This document shows, piece after piece, positions 1-9,020 of a stretch of 64,000 bases of DNA. The stretch is from Phycisphaerae bacterium (GTDB lineage Bacteria > Planctomycetota > Phycisphaerae > Phycisphaerales > UBA1924). The position numbers and the translations under genes were made by a program. Within the stretch, counting starts at the first letter, position 1; each line of letters begins with the position of its first letter. The stretch covers positions 39,586 to 103,585 of the forward strand of contig JAEUIW010000013.1 of NCBI GenBank assembly GCA_016794925.1. Reading direction: 5' to 3'. Below the pieces are notes generated by a model. The model was not told the origin of the DNA, searched no databases, and worked only from the letters and a program-made list of their open reading frames with translations.

Positions 1-432
1 GCCAACCCCAAGAGCCGCGCCGTCCGCGAGGCCCTTATCGGCCACGGCTTCTGGCGAACGCTCGGCATCGTCACACTGATCCGCATCCCGCCCAACTCAC
101 CCTTTGCGCTCACCAATCTCGTCATGGCCTCCGCCGGCGTGAAACTCGGGCCTTACCTCATCGGAACCGCGGTCGGCATGGCGCCGCGCACCGCCCTGGC
201 CGTTTGGATCGCACACGCCGGCGCGTCCACCGGCGCGGCGGACATCCAGACACTCATCGAAAACCACCCGTGGTGGTTTGTCCCCGCCGGCATCCTCTTG
301 GTCGTCGTGGTGCTCGCGATCATCGGGATGATCGCGAACCGCGCCCTCGCCGCGGTCACGGCATCCATGCCTTCGCCCGCCGCCGCGCCCCCCCCGCTCG
401 TCGCGCACCCATCCCCGCCCGCGCCGCGCTGA
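1..432 (+). CDS. VTT/TVP38-TMEM64 family membrane protein (C-terminal part)
   Basis: The reading frame is open from the first base of the window, so the N-terminus lies to the left. The visible 143 residues contain the segment RIPPNSPFALTN followed by a glycine-rich stretch ending GTAVGMAPRT. That is the re-entrant-loop signature of the VTT (DedA/TVP38/TMEM64) family of inner-membrane proteins. Two hydrophobic segments follow, the last around LLVVVVLAIIGMIA, then a Pro/Ala-rich cytoplasmic-type tail ending at a TGA. DedA/TVP38 proteins are implicated in lipid scrambling and envelope homeostasis; the substrate of this one cannot be read from the fragment. Its 3' end overlaps the far end of the antisense truncated methylase frame. 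Confidence 0.82.
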   Translation, partial: ANPKSRAVREALIGHGFWRTLGIVTLIRIPPNSPFALTNLVMASAGVKLGPYLIGTAVGMAPRTALAVWIAHAGASTGAADIQTLIENHPWWFVPAGILLVVVVLAIIGMIANRALAAVTASMPSPAAAPPPLVAHPSPPAPR

Positions 433-1213
433 TCTCGTAGCCGCCGCCGCGGCCGTCGAATTTCCAAACGACCTCATCGATCCGGTGGCCGAAGAAGATC
501 GGCCCGTCAACCGCCTCTCGCCAGAGGGCGGGATCGTTGCGGACGAACACCCGATCCTGAGCGATGAGCCAGGCCTGAAGATCGAGGTCGAACCTCCTGT
601 TGGAGGCGGCCGCTTCGTGCATGTGCTGGCGCAGCAGCGAGACCGGCCAATCCAAGTGGCTCTCCAAGGAGCGCAAGAAGACCTCGTCGGGCGGCAACGC
701 CCAGTCGCGGCGTTGCCCATTGACAATCTCGGCGAGGTCGCGGATGAGATTCGGGAGGAACCGCTTCTCGATGTGGTCAAGGGTCTCGGGCCGCGCCAAT
801 TCCCGCGACGAGACAAGGTCCAGCCCAAGCCGCTTGACGTACACCTGACGGTCGAGAAGAGCTCGGTCCCATTGGGAGCGATCCCACAGCACAAACGTGT
901 TGACGTCCCATGTAAAGAAGAACTGGACGTTCGCCTCTTCCGCCTTGTCGTGGGCGTTCTTGACTTCGTCGCTGTCGAACGCGCCAACGCCTCCGGGGAG
1001 TTTGACCTCCCCGGTCAGAACGACTCTGTTGTTTGGTCCGTAGACGCGAAGATCCTTGCGGGCCCGCTTGCTCCTGCTGCTGCCCATGCCTTCGACGCGG
1101 GCTTCTACAAAGGGGCACGTCTCGCGGAACGTCGCGAAGAACGCGGTCATGGCCGTCGCCATCTTGCCGCAGAAATCGACTTCGTTGATGGATTCGGTGG
1201 CGAGCGCGCCCAT
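356..1213 (-). pseudogene. Truncated N-terminal fragment of an N6-adenine DNA methylase/restriction-modification protein
   Basis: The 285-residue frame opens EVDFCGKMATAM and contains a nuclease-like region with LTGEVKLPGG, FFFTWDVNTFVLWDRSQWD and PPDEVFLRSLESHLDWP. This order is characteristic of the first 240 or so residues of large Eco57I-like N6-adenine DNA methylases of restriction-type systems, where LTGEVK resembles a PD-(D/E)xK nuclease core. The resemblance stops near residue 236 (WREAVD, about position 508). Intact family members continue into a methylase domain with an NPPY-type motif; here the frame instead runs antisense into the 3' end of the VTT gene and stops. No methylase motif is present, so it is unlikely to methylate DNA. 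It sits on the 3' side of tRNA-Met, a common integration position. It could be expressed as a short nuclease-like protein, but a remnant is more likely. Confidence 0.7.
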
Positions 1214-1289
1214 GGGTGTATCAGCGTACCCGCCGCCGCGCGCTCCGATCGGCCCAGCGCTCCCGCCCTCGACCGATCAACCGACGAAA

Positions 1290-1364
1290 TGCCGAGGGGC
1301 GGACTCGAACCGCCGACCTCCGGGTTATGAATCCAGCGCTCTAAACCAGCTGAGCTACCTCGGC
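1290..1364 (-). tRNA. tRNA-Met (CAT anticodon)
   Basis: On the minus strand the sequence folds as a standard tRNA. The acceptor stem GCCGAGG pairs with CCTCGGC before discriminator A, T8 and A9 are present, the D stem is GCTC/GAGC, and the anticodon loop is TTCATAA. The T arm contains GGTTCGAGTCC. The anticodon stem has one A-C mismatch next to the loop. The CCA end is not encoded. The CAT anticodon usually means Met; the tRNA-Ile(CAU) modified with lysidine cannot be fully excluded by eye. The absence of the initiator-specific run of G-C pairs argues for the elongator form. Confidence 0.93.
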
Positions 1365-1679
1365 AACATCCTAACTCTACGTTCCCACCCGCCGCGCGGC
1401 GACCGGCCGTTCGCACGCGCCGCCCCATTCGGCGACCCTTTTCTCGCTTCGTGCCGCCAAGCCACATCCGACCGCGATCACCACACCGTCCCGCTCGACG
1501 CCCCTGGCCCCCCACTTCATTTCCGCGACGCACAGCATCACCCAGGATCGCGTTGTCGAGTTGCGCCGCGCGCCGTTGCGCACACCGCGCGGCCTCCCCC
1601 CCCCCCGCGCACCAGCGCGCGCCGCGAACCGCTGCCGCAACCAACGGCGCCACGCGCGGCAACAGCCGGCGGGCGAGGC
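1365..1679. other. Intergenic stretch without recognisable genes
   Basis: This 315 bp stretch between tRNA-Met and the small helix-turn-helix-like gene contains only low-complexity, Arg/Pro-biased shadow frames and a run of C residues. I see no RNA gene, terminator or convincing promoter in it. The promoter of tRNA-Met must lie in its first bases, because the tRNA is transcribed leftward. Confidence 0.5.
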
Positions 1680-2081
1680 TTACTTCGAGGTGTATTGGCC
1701 GCGCGAGATCCGCTTGAACTTGCCGCTGGCGATCAGGGCCTGGTTCACGATCGTGCGAAAGCTCGGTGAGGTGGTCCGATAGCCGGCCTTCTGCACCGCC
1801 GCTGCGGCGTCCGTAACCGACAAGGTCTTGCCCGTGAGCAATTTCTGAAGCGCCTCGACGAGGTTCGTATCGTTCTTGGCCCGCTTGCGCCCGCCGCCGA
1901 GCCCCGCCCCGCCCCCGGCGCCGCCACCGTTGGCCGCGATCGTGGCGTCCAGCTTGTCGAGTTTCTTCAGGAGACGGTCGCGCTGACGGCGCAGCACCAC
2001 GACGCGCCGCTCGCGCCGCCGGAGTTCCTTGTGCAGATCCGACAGACTGAGACCGTCCAGACCACGTGCAAGTCGAGCCAT
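1680..2081 (-). CDS. Small coiled-coil plus winged-helix-like protein
   Basis: This 133-residue protein has two parts. Residues about 10-50 (LHKELRRRERRVVVLRRQ and onward) are charged, heptad-like and probably a coiled coil. A Gly-rich linker follows. The C-terminal 60 or so residues (LTGKTLSVTDAAAAVQKAGY ... FRTIVNQAL ... FKRISRGQYTSK) look like a winged helix in which a second helix and a basic wing could contact DNA. I chose the ATG at 2081 because GAGGA lies about 9 bases upstream and the longer frame upstream looks non-coding. It lies downstream of parB in the same direction but is separated from it by two hairpins. A DNA-binding role is inference; I do not recognise a named family. Confidence 0.7.
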   Translation of the reverse strand: MARLARGLDGLSLSDLHKELRRRERRVVVLRRQRDRLLKKLDKLDATIAANGGGAGGGAGLGGGRKRAKNDTNLVEALQKLLTGKTLSVTDAAAAVQKAGYRTTSPSFRTIVNQALIASGKFKRISRGQYTSK

Positions 2082-2187
2082 GTTGCGTAGATCCTCATCG
2101 ATGCACGGAATGGCGCGAACAACGCACATTCAATTCCGTGCGGGGCCCACTTTACACACACAAATATGTGTTTTTCTACCAGCGGTC

Positions 2188-2204
2188 GCTGCATTCGTTG
2201 CAGC
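2188..2204. repeat. Short hairpin GCTGCA/TGCAGC
   Basis: GCTGCA at 2188-2193 and TGCAGC at 2199-2204 form a perfect 6 bp inverted repeat with a 5-base loop. It lies 14 bases from a larger hairpin, between parB and the next minus-strand gene. Together the two probably form a 3' structure of the parB transcript. Confidence 0.45.
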
Positions 2205-2217
2205 AAGACCAATCATA

Positions 2218-2251
2218 GTGCGAACAAACGCTCATCAGCGACTGTTCGCAC
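2218..2251 (-). terminator. Strong two-tier hairpin downstream of parB
   Basis: GTGCGAACA (2218-2226) and TGTTCGCAC (2243-2251) form a perfect 9 bp stem. Inside it, CGCT (2229-2232) and AGCG (2237-2240) form a second stem closing a CATC tetraloop. It starts about 40 bases after the parB stop in the direction of parB transcription. There is no U-run on the minus strand, so it is either a Rho-assisted or 3'-protecting structure, or a dyad operator, rather than a textbook intrinsic terminator. Confidence 0.45.
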
Positions 2252-2290
2252 GCCAAGTCTGGGGGAAGCAGGCCCGTGCGCGGCCGGCGT

Positions 2291-3301
2291 CTACGACCGC
2301 GTGTCGCCGCCCCCCACACCAAGACGATGCAGCAAACCATCGAAATGATCGAGGCTGTAGAACTCGATGATCAAGCGACCCTTCTTTCCCGAGCGGTCGG
2401 TCTCGACCTGCACACGCGTGCCGAGCGATTCGCTCAGTCGTTTCTCGAGATCCTGACGCGCAATCCGGCGCGCGCGTTCTTCGAACGTCTCCTGGTGGCC
2501 CGCCTCGCCGCCCGCGGATTCGCCGGCGCGCATCGCCGTGATCAGCCGTTCGAGGTGTCGCACCGGCCAAGCCTCTCGCGCGGCGCGTCGGGCCAGTTCG
2601 ACGCGGGCCACGCCGGGCGCCACCCCCAGCAGGCATCGGCCGTGCCCCATCGTAAGTCCGGCCCGCGATTGCTCGTCTGGCCCCACGGAAACACCAAGCT
2701 CGAGCAGCTGTTGAATCTCGGGCTCGAGCTCGAGCAGCCGGATGAAATTACTCACGCTCACCCGATCCAGCCCGACCTTCTCTGCCACCTGCGCGTGGCT
2801 GAGCCCGAACTTCTCGATCAGCGTGCCGAAGGCACGCGCCCGCTCCATCGGGTTCAGGTCCTCACGCTGCACGTTCTCGATCAGCGCCCACTCCGCGGAC
2901 TGCTCGTCGCTCAACTCAACCACCACCGCGGCGATCTCGGTCAGCCCCGCCATCCGCGCCGCCCGCCAGCGCCGCTCGCCGGCGATGAGCTCGTGCTGAT
3001 GCTCCCCCTGCCGTCGGACCACGATGGGTTGCACCAGGCCGGAAGACTTGATCGACGCGGCGAGTTTCTGGAGTGCGGTCTCGTCGAAGTACCGCCGCGG
3101 CTGGAAGCGGCTTGGCATGACGCTGGCGATAGGGATGCTGCGCCGACCACCAACACCGTCATCATGGTCCGATAACGAATTTTCTTCTTTTTTTCCATCT
3201 GTCGTTGGAATTGGACCTGAAACTGGAATTGGCTTGCCGAGCATGCCACTCAGCCCGCGTCCGAGCTTTCGCTTCTGTTCGTTTGATTGGGTATGTTCCA
3301 C
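2291..3301 (-). CDS. parB: ParB chromosome-partition protein
   Basis: This is the CTP-dependent DNA clamp that loads at parS sites and organises the origin-proximal chromosome for segregation. The 336-residue protein has the N-terminal KRKLGRGLSGML segment typical of ParB, the nuclease-like NTPase domain with GERRWRAAR, and ENVQREDLNPMERA. Next comes a helix-turn-helix (LSHAQVAEKVGLDRVSVSNF) and a C-terminal dimerisation region ending with a long helix and GRLIIEFYSLDHFDGLL. The start chosen is GTG at 3301. It lies in frame, 8 bases downstream of AAGGA, and gives the usual short N-terminus; upstream codons in the frame look non-coding. This GTG is inside a parS-like site. No parA/soj lies beside it in this window, which is unusual. 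Confidence 0.95.
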   Translation of the reverse strand: MEHTQSNEQKRKLGRGLSGMLGKPIPVSGPIPTTDGKKEENSLSDHDDGVGGRRSIPIASVMPSRFQPRRYFDETALQKLAASIKSSGLVQPIVVRRQGEHQHELIAGERRWRAARMAGLTEIAAVVVELSDEQSAEWALIENVQREDLNPMERARAFGTLIEKFGLSHAQVAEKVGLDRVSVSNFIRLLELEPEIQQLLELGVSVGPDEQSRAGLTMGHGRCLLGVAPGVARVELARRAAREAWPVRHLERLITAMRAGESAGGEAGHQETFEERARRIARQDLEKRLSESLGTRVQVETDRSGKKGRLIIEFYSLDHFDGLLHRLGVGGGDTRS

Positions 3302-3309
3302 GTGGAACG
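3294..3309. promoter_or_regulatory. parS-like site overlapping the parB start
   Basis: Read on the minus strand the 16-mer is CGTTCCACGTGGAACA, one base from the perfect palindrome TGTTCCACGTGGAACA found twice nearby and close to the bacterial parS consensus. Its central GTG is the proposed start codon of parB, and the ribosome binding site lies just outside it. ParB bound here could block parB transcription or initiation. Confidence 0.85.
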
Positions 3310-3383
3310 TCCTTGAAGTGTGGGGGTGGTGTGGGCGTGGATGACGATTGCACCAACGCTCATTCGATGGTATGGGTACCAGA

Positions 3384-3839
3384 ATGAGCAAGCGAGAGCA
3401 AGTAATCGAAGTGATCGGGCGCGGAATCGCCCGCCGAGAAAACTCGGTTCTGTTGTGCCGAAGCACCACGGGTGGGTATTTCTATCTTCCTGGCGGTCAT
3501 GTCGAGTTCAGCGAATCAGCGGCAACAGCGGTGCAACGAGAGTTCTTCGAAGAGACCGGATTGAGCGTCCGAGTTGGATGTATTGGATGGGCTGAAGAAC
3601 ACGTCTTTGAGGCAAATTGCAGGATCCACCACGAAATCAACATCGTGTTCCACGTGGAACATGTGAATGGTGAATGGCCAGATCAAGTGAGGAGCATGGA
3701 ATCCAACATCGCGTTCGAGTGGGTTGATATTCCGCGATTGCGATCGGTTGACATTCGACCTGCACACCATTCTGGCACCATCGCCGATGCGCTCAACCTC
3801 GGTTGTGTCCAGGCATGGGTGAGTTCCGGCGCGCGGTAA
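3384..3839 (+). CDS. NUDIX hydrolase
   Basis: NUDIX enzymes hydrolyse nucleoside diphosphates linked to another moiety, such as damaged nucleotides or sugar nucleotides. The 151-residue protein has a complete Nudix box, GHVEFSESAATAVQ followed by REFFEETGL, which matches the GX5EX7REUXEEXGU pattern. The metal-binding glutamates are therefore present. A C-terminal His-containing strand (DIRPAHHSG) completes the fold; the substrate is not predictable. ATG 3384 is preferred over the TTG at 3348 or ATG at 3372 because the conserved domain begins only a few residues later, although no strong ribosome binding site is visible. It is divergent from parB, and a perfect parS is embedded in its coding sequence at 3646-3661. 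Its base composition is visibly lower in GC than the neighbours. Confidence 0.88.
   Translation: MSKREQVIEVIGRGIARRENSVLLCRSTTGGYFYLPGGHVEFSESAATAVQREFFEETGLSVRVGCIGWAEEHVFEANCRIHHEINIVFHVEHVNGEWPDQVRSMESNIAFEWVDIPRLRSVDIRPAHHSGTIADALNLGCVQAWVSSGAR
3646..3661. promoter_or_regulatory. parS site inside the NUDIX coding sequence
   Basis: TGTTCCACGTGGAACA is a perfect 16 bp palindrome and a canonical-looking parS. In the NUDIX frame it encodes part of the peptide VFHVEHV, so the site is both coding and a probable ParB loading site. Confidence 0.88.
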
Positions 3840-3914
3840 GCTGTGCCAATCCAGAGAACCGCGATTGTGAAACCGACAGCGGCTGTATGTGTTCAATCGC
3901 GTCGATCGAGCAGG

Positions 3915-3930
3915 TGTTCCACGTGGAACA
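3915..3930. promoter_or_regulatory. parS site in the intergenic region
   Basis: This is a second perfect copy of TGTTCCACGTGGAACA. It lies 75 bases after the NUDIX stop and about 60 bases before a G-free AT-rich tract. With the other two copies it makes a cluster of three sites within 640 bp. Confidence 0.9.
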
Positions 3931-3993
3931 TGATCAGCGTCTTGATGAGATCAAGTGCGACGATTGAATCACGAGCACAACATGACGGATGTG

Positions 3994-4041
3994 TAAATTA
4001 ACAAAAACAAAACAAATTACTAACAAAACACAAATATTTTA
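3994..4041. other. G-free, A/C-rich tract in the parS region
   Basis: For 48 bases the plus strand contains no G and is mainly A with scattered C and T (for example ACAAAAACAAAACAAATTAC), in an otherwise very GC-rich genome. It begins 63 bases after the last parS. Such tracts can be easily melted duplex, a curved-DNA or binding element, or an unstructured leader for the following gene. I see no good DnaA-box cluster next to it, so I do not call it an origin. Confidence 0.5.
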
Positions 4042-4154
4042 GACGTGTCTGGGAAGATGTCGCTTGTGGGGTATATTTGCGATCAGATCCAACCGCGATC
4101 TTCCCCCCGTGTCAGTCAGCCAGAGCGGTCCGTACAACGCAAAGAAGGCAATCC

Positions 4155-5312
4155 ATGGGTACCTCTCGACTTGGTGTGATCACGGCCGCTTTTTTCGGGG
4201 CCGCCACGGCGTTGACTCCCGTTTCGACGGTTCGCGCGCAGTGTCAGGAGGTTCGCACCTGGTCGGGCGCGAACTTTGAAGGCGGGTCGTTCGTGCTGCA
4301 GCAGGGCTTCGCGGAGCACGAGATCGCCGCCGCGTCCTACACGCTGCCGGCGAGCGAGTTTCCCGTCAAGATCGACCTGATGGAGATGATCTTCGCGACG
4401 GCGAACACCACCGTCACCACGACAACCCATTGGTCAATCCTGGTATGGGAGGGGATTCCGACCACGGGCACGATCGTCGCGGAGTATTCGTCCGACGGTC
4501 TCATTCTGCCGCACATCATCATCCCGCCGGGGACGAACGGCGTGAACGTTCAGGTTTCGGTCGACCCCGAGGATCCCGAGCAGATCATCATCAACAACAC
4601 GGGCGGCTCGAACACGTTCACGATCGGGTATCGCATCGACAAGCACAACCAACAAACCGCGAACCCGTGCTTCACCGGGCCGCCCGGTACCAAGAACGCG
4701 TTCCCGACCACGGACGCGAACGGTCTGTCGAGCCCCACGAACAACTGGCTCTTCGGTGTGAACTGCGGCCCGTTCGGTTGCCCGGCGAACGGCGGTTGGG
4801 CGCGGTTCTCACAGCTCCCGCTCTCGTGCCGCCCATCGGGCGATTGGAACATCCGCGTCACGTATTCCAAGCTCACCTCGAACCCGATCAACGATCAGCC
4901 GGATTCACAGGTCAAGTCGCCCGGTCAGACGCTCTCGCTGCACGTGGGCACCACGGGCCCCGGCCCGTACACGTATCAGTGGTACCGCAACGGCTCGCCC
5001 CTGAGCAACGGCGGGCGCATCAGCGGCGTGTTCACGAGCACGCTCACAGTGACGAACCTCAACACCGGCGACTCCGCCCCGTACGCCGTTGAGGTGACCG
5101 ACAGCTGCGCCACCTACGGGAGCCAGATCGCGCAGGTGCTGGTGAAGTGCGCCGGCGACTACAACGGCGATACCTCCGTGGACGACTTCGACTACTTCGA
5201 TTTCCTCAACGACTTCTTCAACAACTCGATGCTCGCGGACGTGAACGGCGACACCAGCGTGGACGACTTCGATTACTTCGACTTCCTGAACGCGTTCTTC
5301 GGACCGTGCTGA
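4155..5312 (+). CDS. Secreted Ig-like protein with duplicated dockerin-like C-terminus
   Basis: This 385-residue protein is probably anchored to or assembled on the cell surface. The N-terminus is a signal peptide (about residues 1-29, ending VRAQ). Next is a beta-rich domain of about 230 residues, then an Ig-like domain (YQWYRNGSPL ... LTVTNLNTGDSAPYAVEV). The C-terminus carries two near-identical repeats, DYNGDTSVDDFDYFDFLNDF and DVNGDTSVDDFDYFDFLNAF, between a Cys before the first repeat and the final Cys. Each repeat has an EF-hand-like DxNGDxxVDxxD calcium loop. This Cys-bounded pair matches the dockerin-like tails frequent in Phycisphaerae secreted proteins. ATG 4155 is supported by GAAGG about 6 bases upstream. 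No cohesin-like partner is visible in the window. Confidence 0.85.
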   Translation: MGTSRLGVITAAFFGAATALTPVSTVRAQCQEVRTWSGANFEGGSFVLQQGFAEHEIAAASYTLPASEFPVKIDLMEMIFATANTTVTTTTHWSILVWEGIPTTGTIVAEYSSDGLILPHIIIPPGTNGVNVQVSVDPEDPEQIIINNTGGSNTFTIGYRIDKHNQQTANPCFTGPPGTKNAFPTTDANGLSSPTNNWLFGVNCGPFGCPANGGWARFSQLPLSCRPSGDWNIRVTYSKLTSNPINDQPDSQVKSPGQTLSLHVGTTGPGPYTYQWYRNGSPLSNGGRISGVFTSTLTVTNLNTGDSAPYAVEVTDSCATYGSQIAQVLVKCAGDYNGDTSVDDFDYFDFLNDFFNNSMLADVNGDTSVDDFDYFDFLNAFFGPC

Positions 5313-5418
5313 GCGCGGGATCGCGCCGCGGCGGATCGGCGCCGAGCAACCGGGGTGACCAAGAACCGGCGCGAGCGAACGGCGCGTTGCCGGGGATCGT
5401 CGTGGCCGGTGTCCGCGG

Positions 5419-8082
<2,664 letters not shown>

Positions 8083-8190
8083 GGTCTGCCTCCTTCGGGC
8101 CGTGAGAGATGGCGACGAAGGAACTGAAAAGCAAGCCGCGCGCCACCAGTGCTGCTGACGGTCGTCCAAGGGCGGCCAAGCAAAGGTGTT

Positions 8191-8208
8191 TTATAGTCCT
8201 ATAACTAT
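8191..8208. promoter_or_regulatory. AT-rich inverted repeat upstream of clpB
   Basis: TTATAGTCCTATAA (8191-8204) is a palindrome with a TC centre. It overlaps a second dyad, ATAGT at 8193-8197 and ACTAT at 8204-8208. It lies 109-126 bases upstream of the clpB start and about 70 bases from the end of the YjfB-like gene. It is an obvious AT-rich island and a candidate promoter or repressor-binding site. It does not match CIRCE or the HspR box. Confidence 0.4.
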
Positions 8209-8279
8209 TACCGAGGGGCGATCGGGGCGGTGACAAAGTCAACCCGGTGCCATTCCGGCATCAGCGCATTGTCAGGCGA

Positions 8280-8492
8280 TCAAGCCACCACATCGAGCGA
8301 GCCGGACGATGATCCCTGGTTCTGTTGGCACGCGGCCAATTCTGTAGCGGCTTTCAGAAGCTCGACCGCGGCGTCTCCCTGCTGGCGCTGGATGCGGAGG
8401 GCTTTCTTGGCGACCAGCACGCTGGCCTCGGATTGGAACGTCACGCGTGAAATCAACGAAGAGCCAGTGGCCGCGTCCATGACCATGGTCAT
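8280..8492 (-). CDS. YjfB-like putative motility protein
   Basis: This small gene encodes about 70 residues. Its central segment, VTFQSEASVLVAKKALRIQR followed by QQGDAAVELLKA, resembles the YjfB/PF14070 'putative motility protein' family (pattern xxVSVxVLKKAxxxQxQQxxxLLxLL). That family is found in flagellated bacteria and its function is unknown. Three in-frame ATGs lie close together (8492, 8486, 8480) and none has a strong ribosome binding site, so the start is uncertain. No flagellar gene is present in the window. It reads toward clpB in the same orientation. The plus-strand frame covering the same DNA looks non-coding. Confidence 0.55.
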   Translation of the reverse strand: MTMVMDAATGSSLISRVTFQSEASVLVAKKALRIQRQQGDAAVELLKAATELAACQQNQGSSSGSLDVVA

Positions 8493-8658
8493 CGGTCGGA
8501 TTCGGGCCGCGTTGGAGGGGCGTGACGGGTGTTTCGCGACAGAGTTGGGATATCCCCACGGTTTCCTCATCCTGGCGCGCCCGGTTGGCGAGCCGATCAT
8601 GCTTGACGACCCCGATCCGATCGCGTACAAACCCAGCCTCGCTCAGGAGTTCCGAACC

Positions 8659-8955
8659 ATGACGTCTTCACGCCGCTCGTTCGCGCTTTGTTTGATTCGC
8701 ACCGCCGCGCCGCTTGCGGCAACGGTGGTGGTGGGTCTGGCGGGAGGTTGCCAGTCGGAGTCGGAGCGGCAATTGGCGGAGATTCGCCGGAACCCAACGC
8801 CGGAGTTGGACACGCTCTCGCAGCGTCATGACGATATCGATAACACGCTGACGGTCATGGCCGATGAGAATTTCCGGATGCTCAACGAGGACCTGGGTCG
8901 GTTCTGGTTGCTGGATCGCCCGAGCCGGCTGTCCCCGACGCGCATGCCGCGATAA
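8659..8955 (+). CDS. Small lipoprotein
   Basis: The 98-residue protein has a basic N-terminus (MTSSRRSF), a hydrophobic stretch and a lipobox LAGGC around residues 28-32, so it should be lipid-modified at that Cys. The mature part is about 65 residues, charged and probably helical (LDTLSQRHDDIDNTL). It carries no recognised domain. ATG 8659 is chosen because CAGGAG lies 9 bases upstream and because the signal peptide begins there; the open frame extends 430 bases further upstream but overlaps the antisense YjfB-like gene. Its function is unknown. Confidence 0.7.
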   Translation: MTSSRRSFALCLIRTAAPLAATVVVGLAGGCQSESERQLAEIRRNPTPELDTLSQRHDDIDNTLTVMADENFRMLNEDLGRFWLLDRPSRLSPTRMPR

Positions 8956-9020
8956 TGGGGTGCGTACAACCCTGATCGCGCGATTGGGCGTGGTGTCGCG
9001 GGCTCGAACCGGGGGGCGGA

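Noticed and set aside
2150..2180. DnaA-box-like sequences near the AT-rich stretch beside ACACAAATATGTG
   Set aside because: None matches TTATNCACA closely and there is no cluster, so I do not call an origin.
5159..5304. Tandem DNA repeat near the end of the dockerin-type gene as a mobile repeat
   Set aside because: The two similar blocks are the coding DNA of the duplicated calcium-binding dockerin-like motif, so protein structure explains them.
8230..8658. Upstream part of the plus-strand frame that ends with the small lipoprotein
   Set aside because: The signal peptide and ribosome binding site place the start at 8659, and the upstream part lies antisense to the YjfB-like gene.
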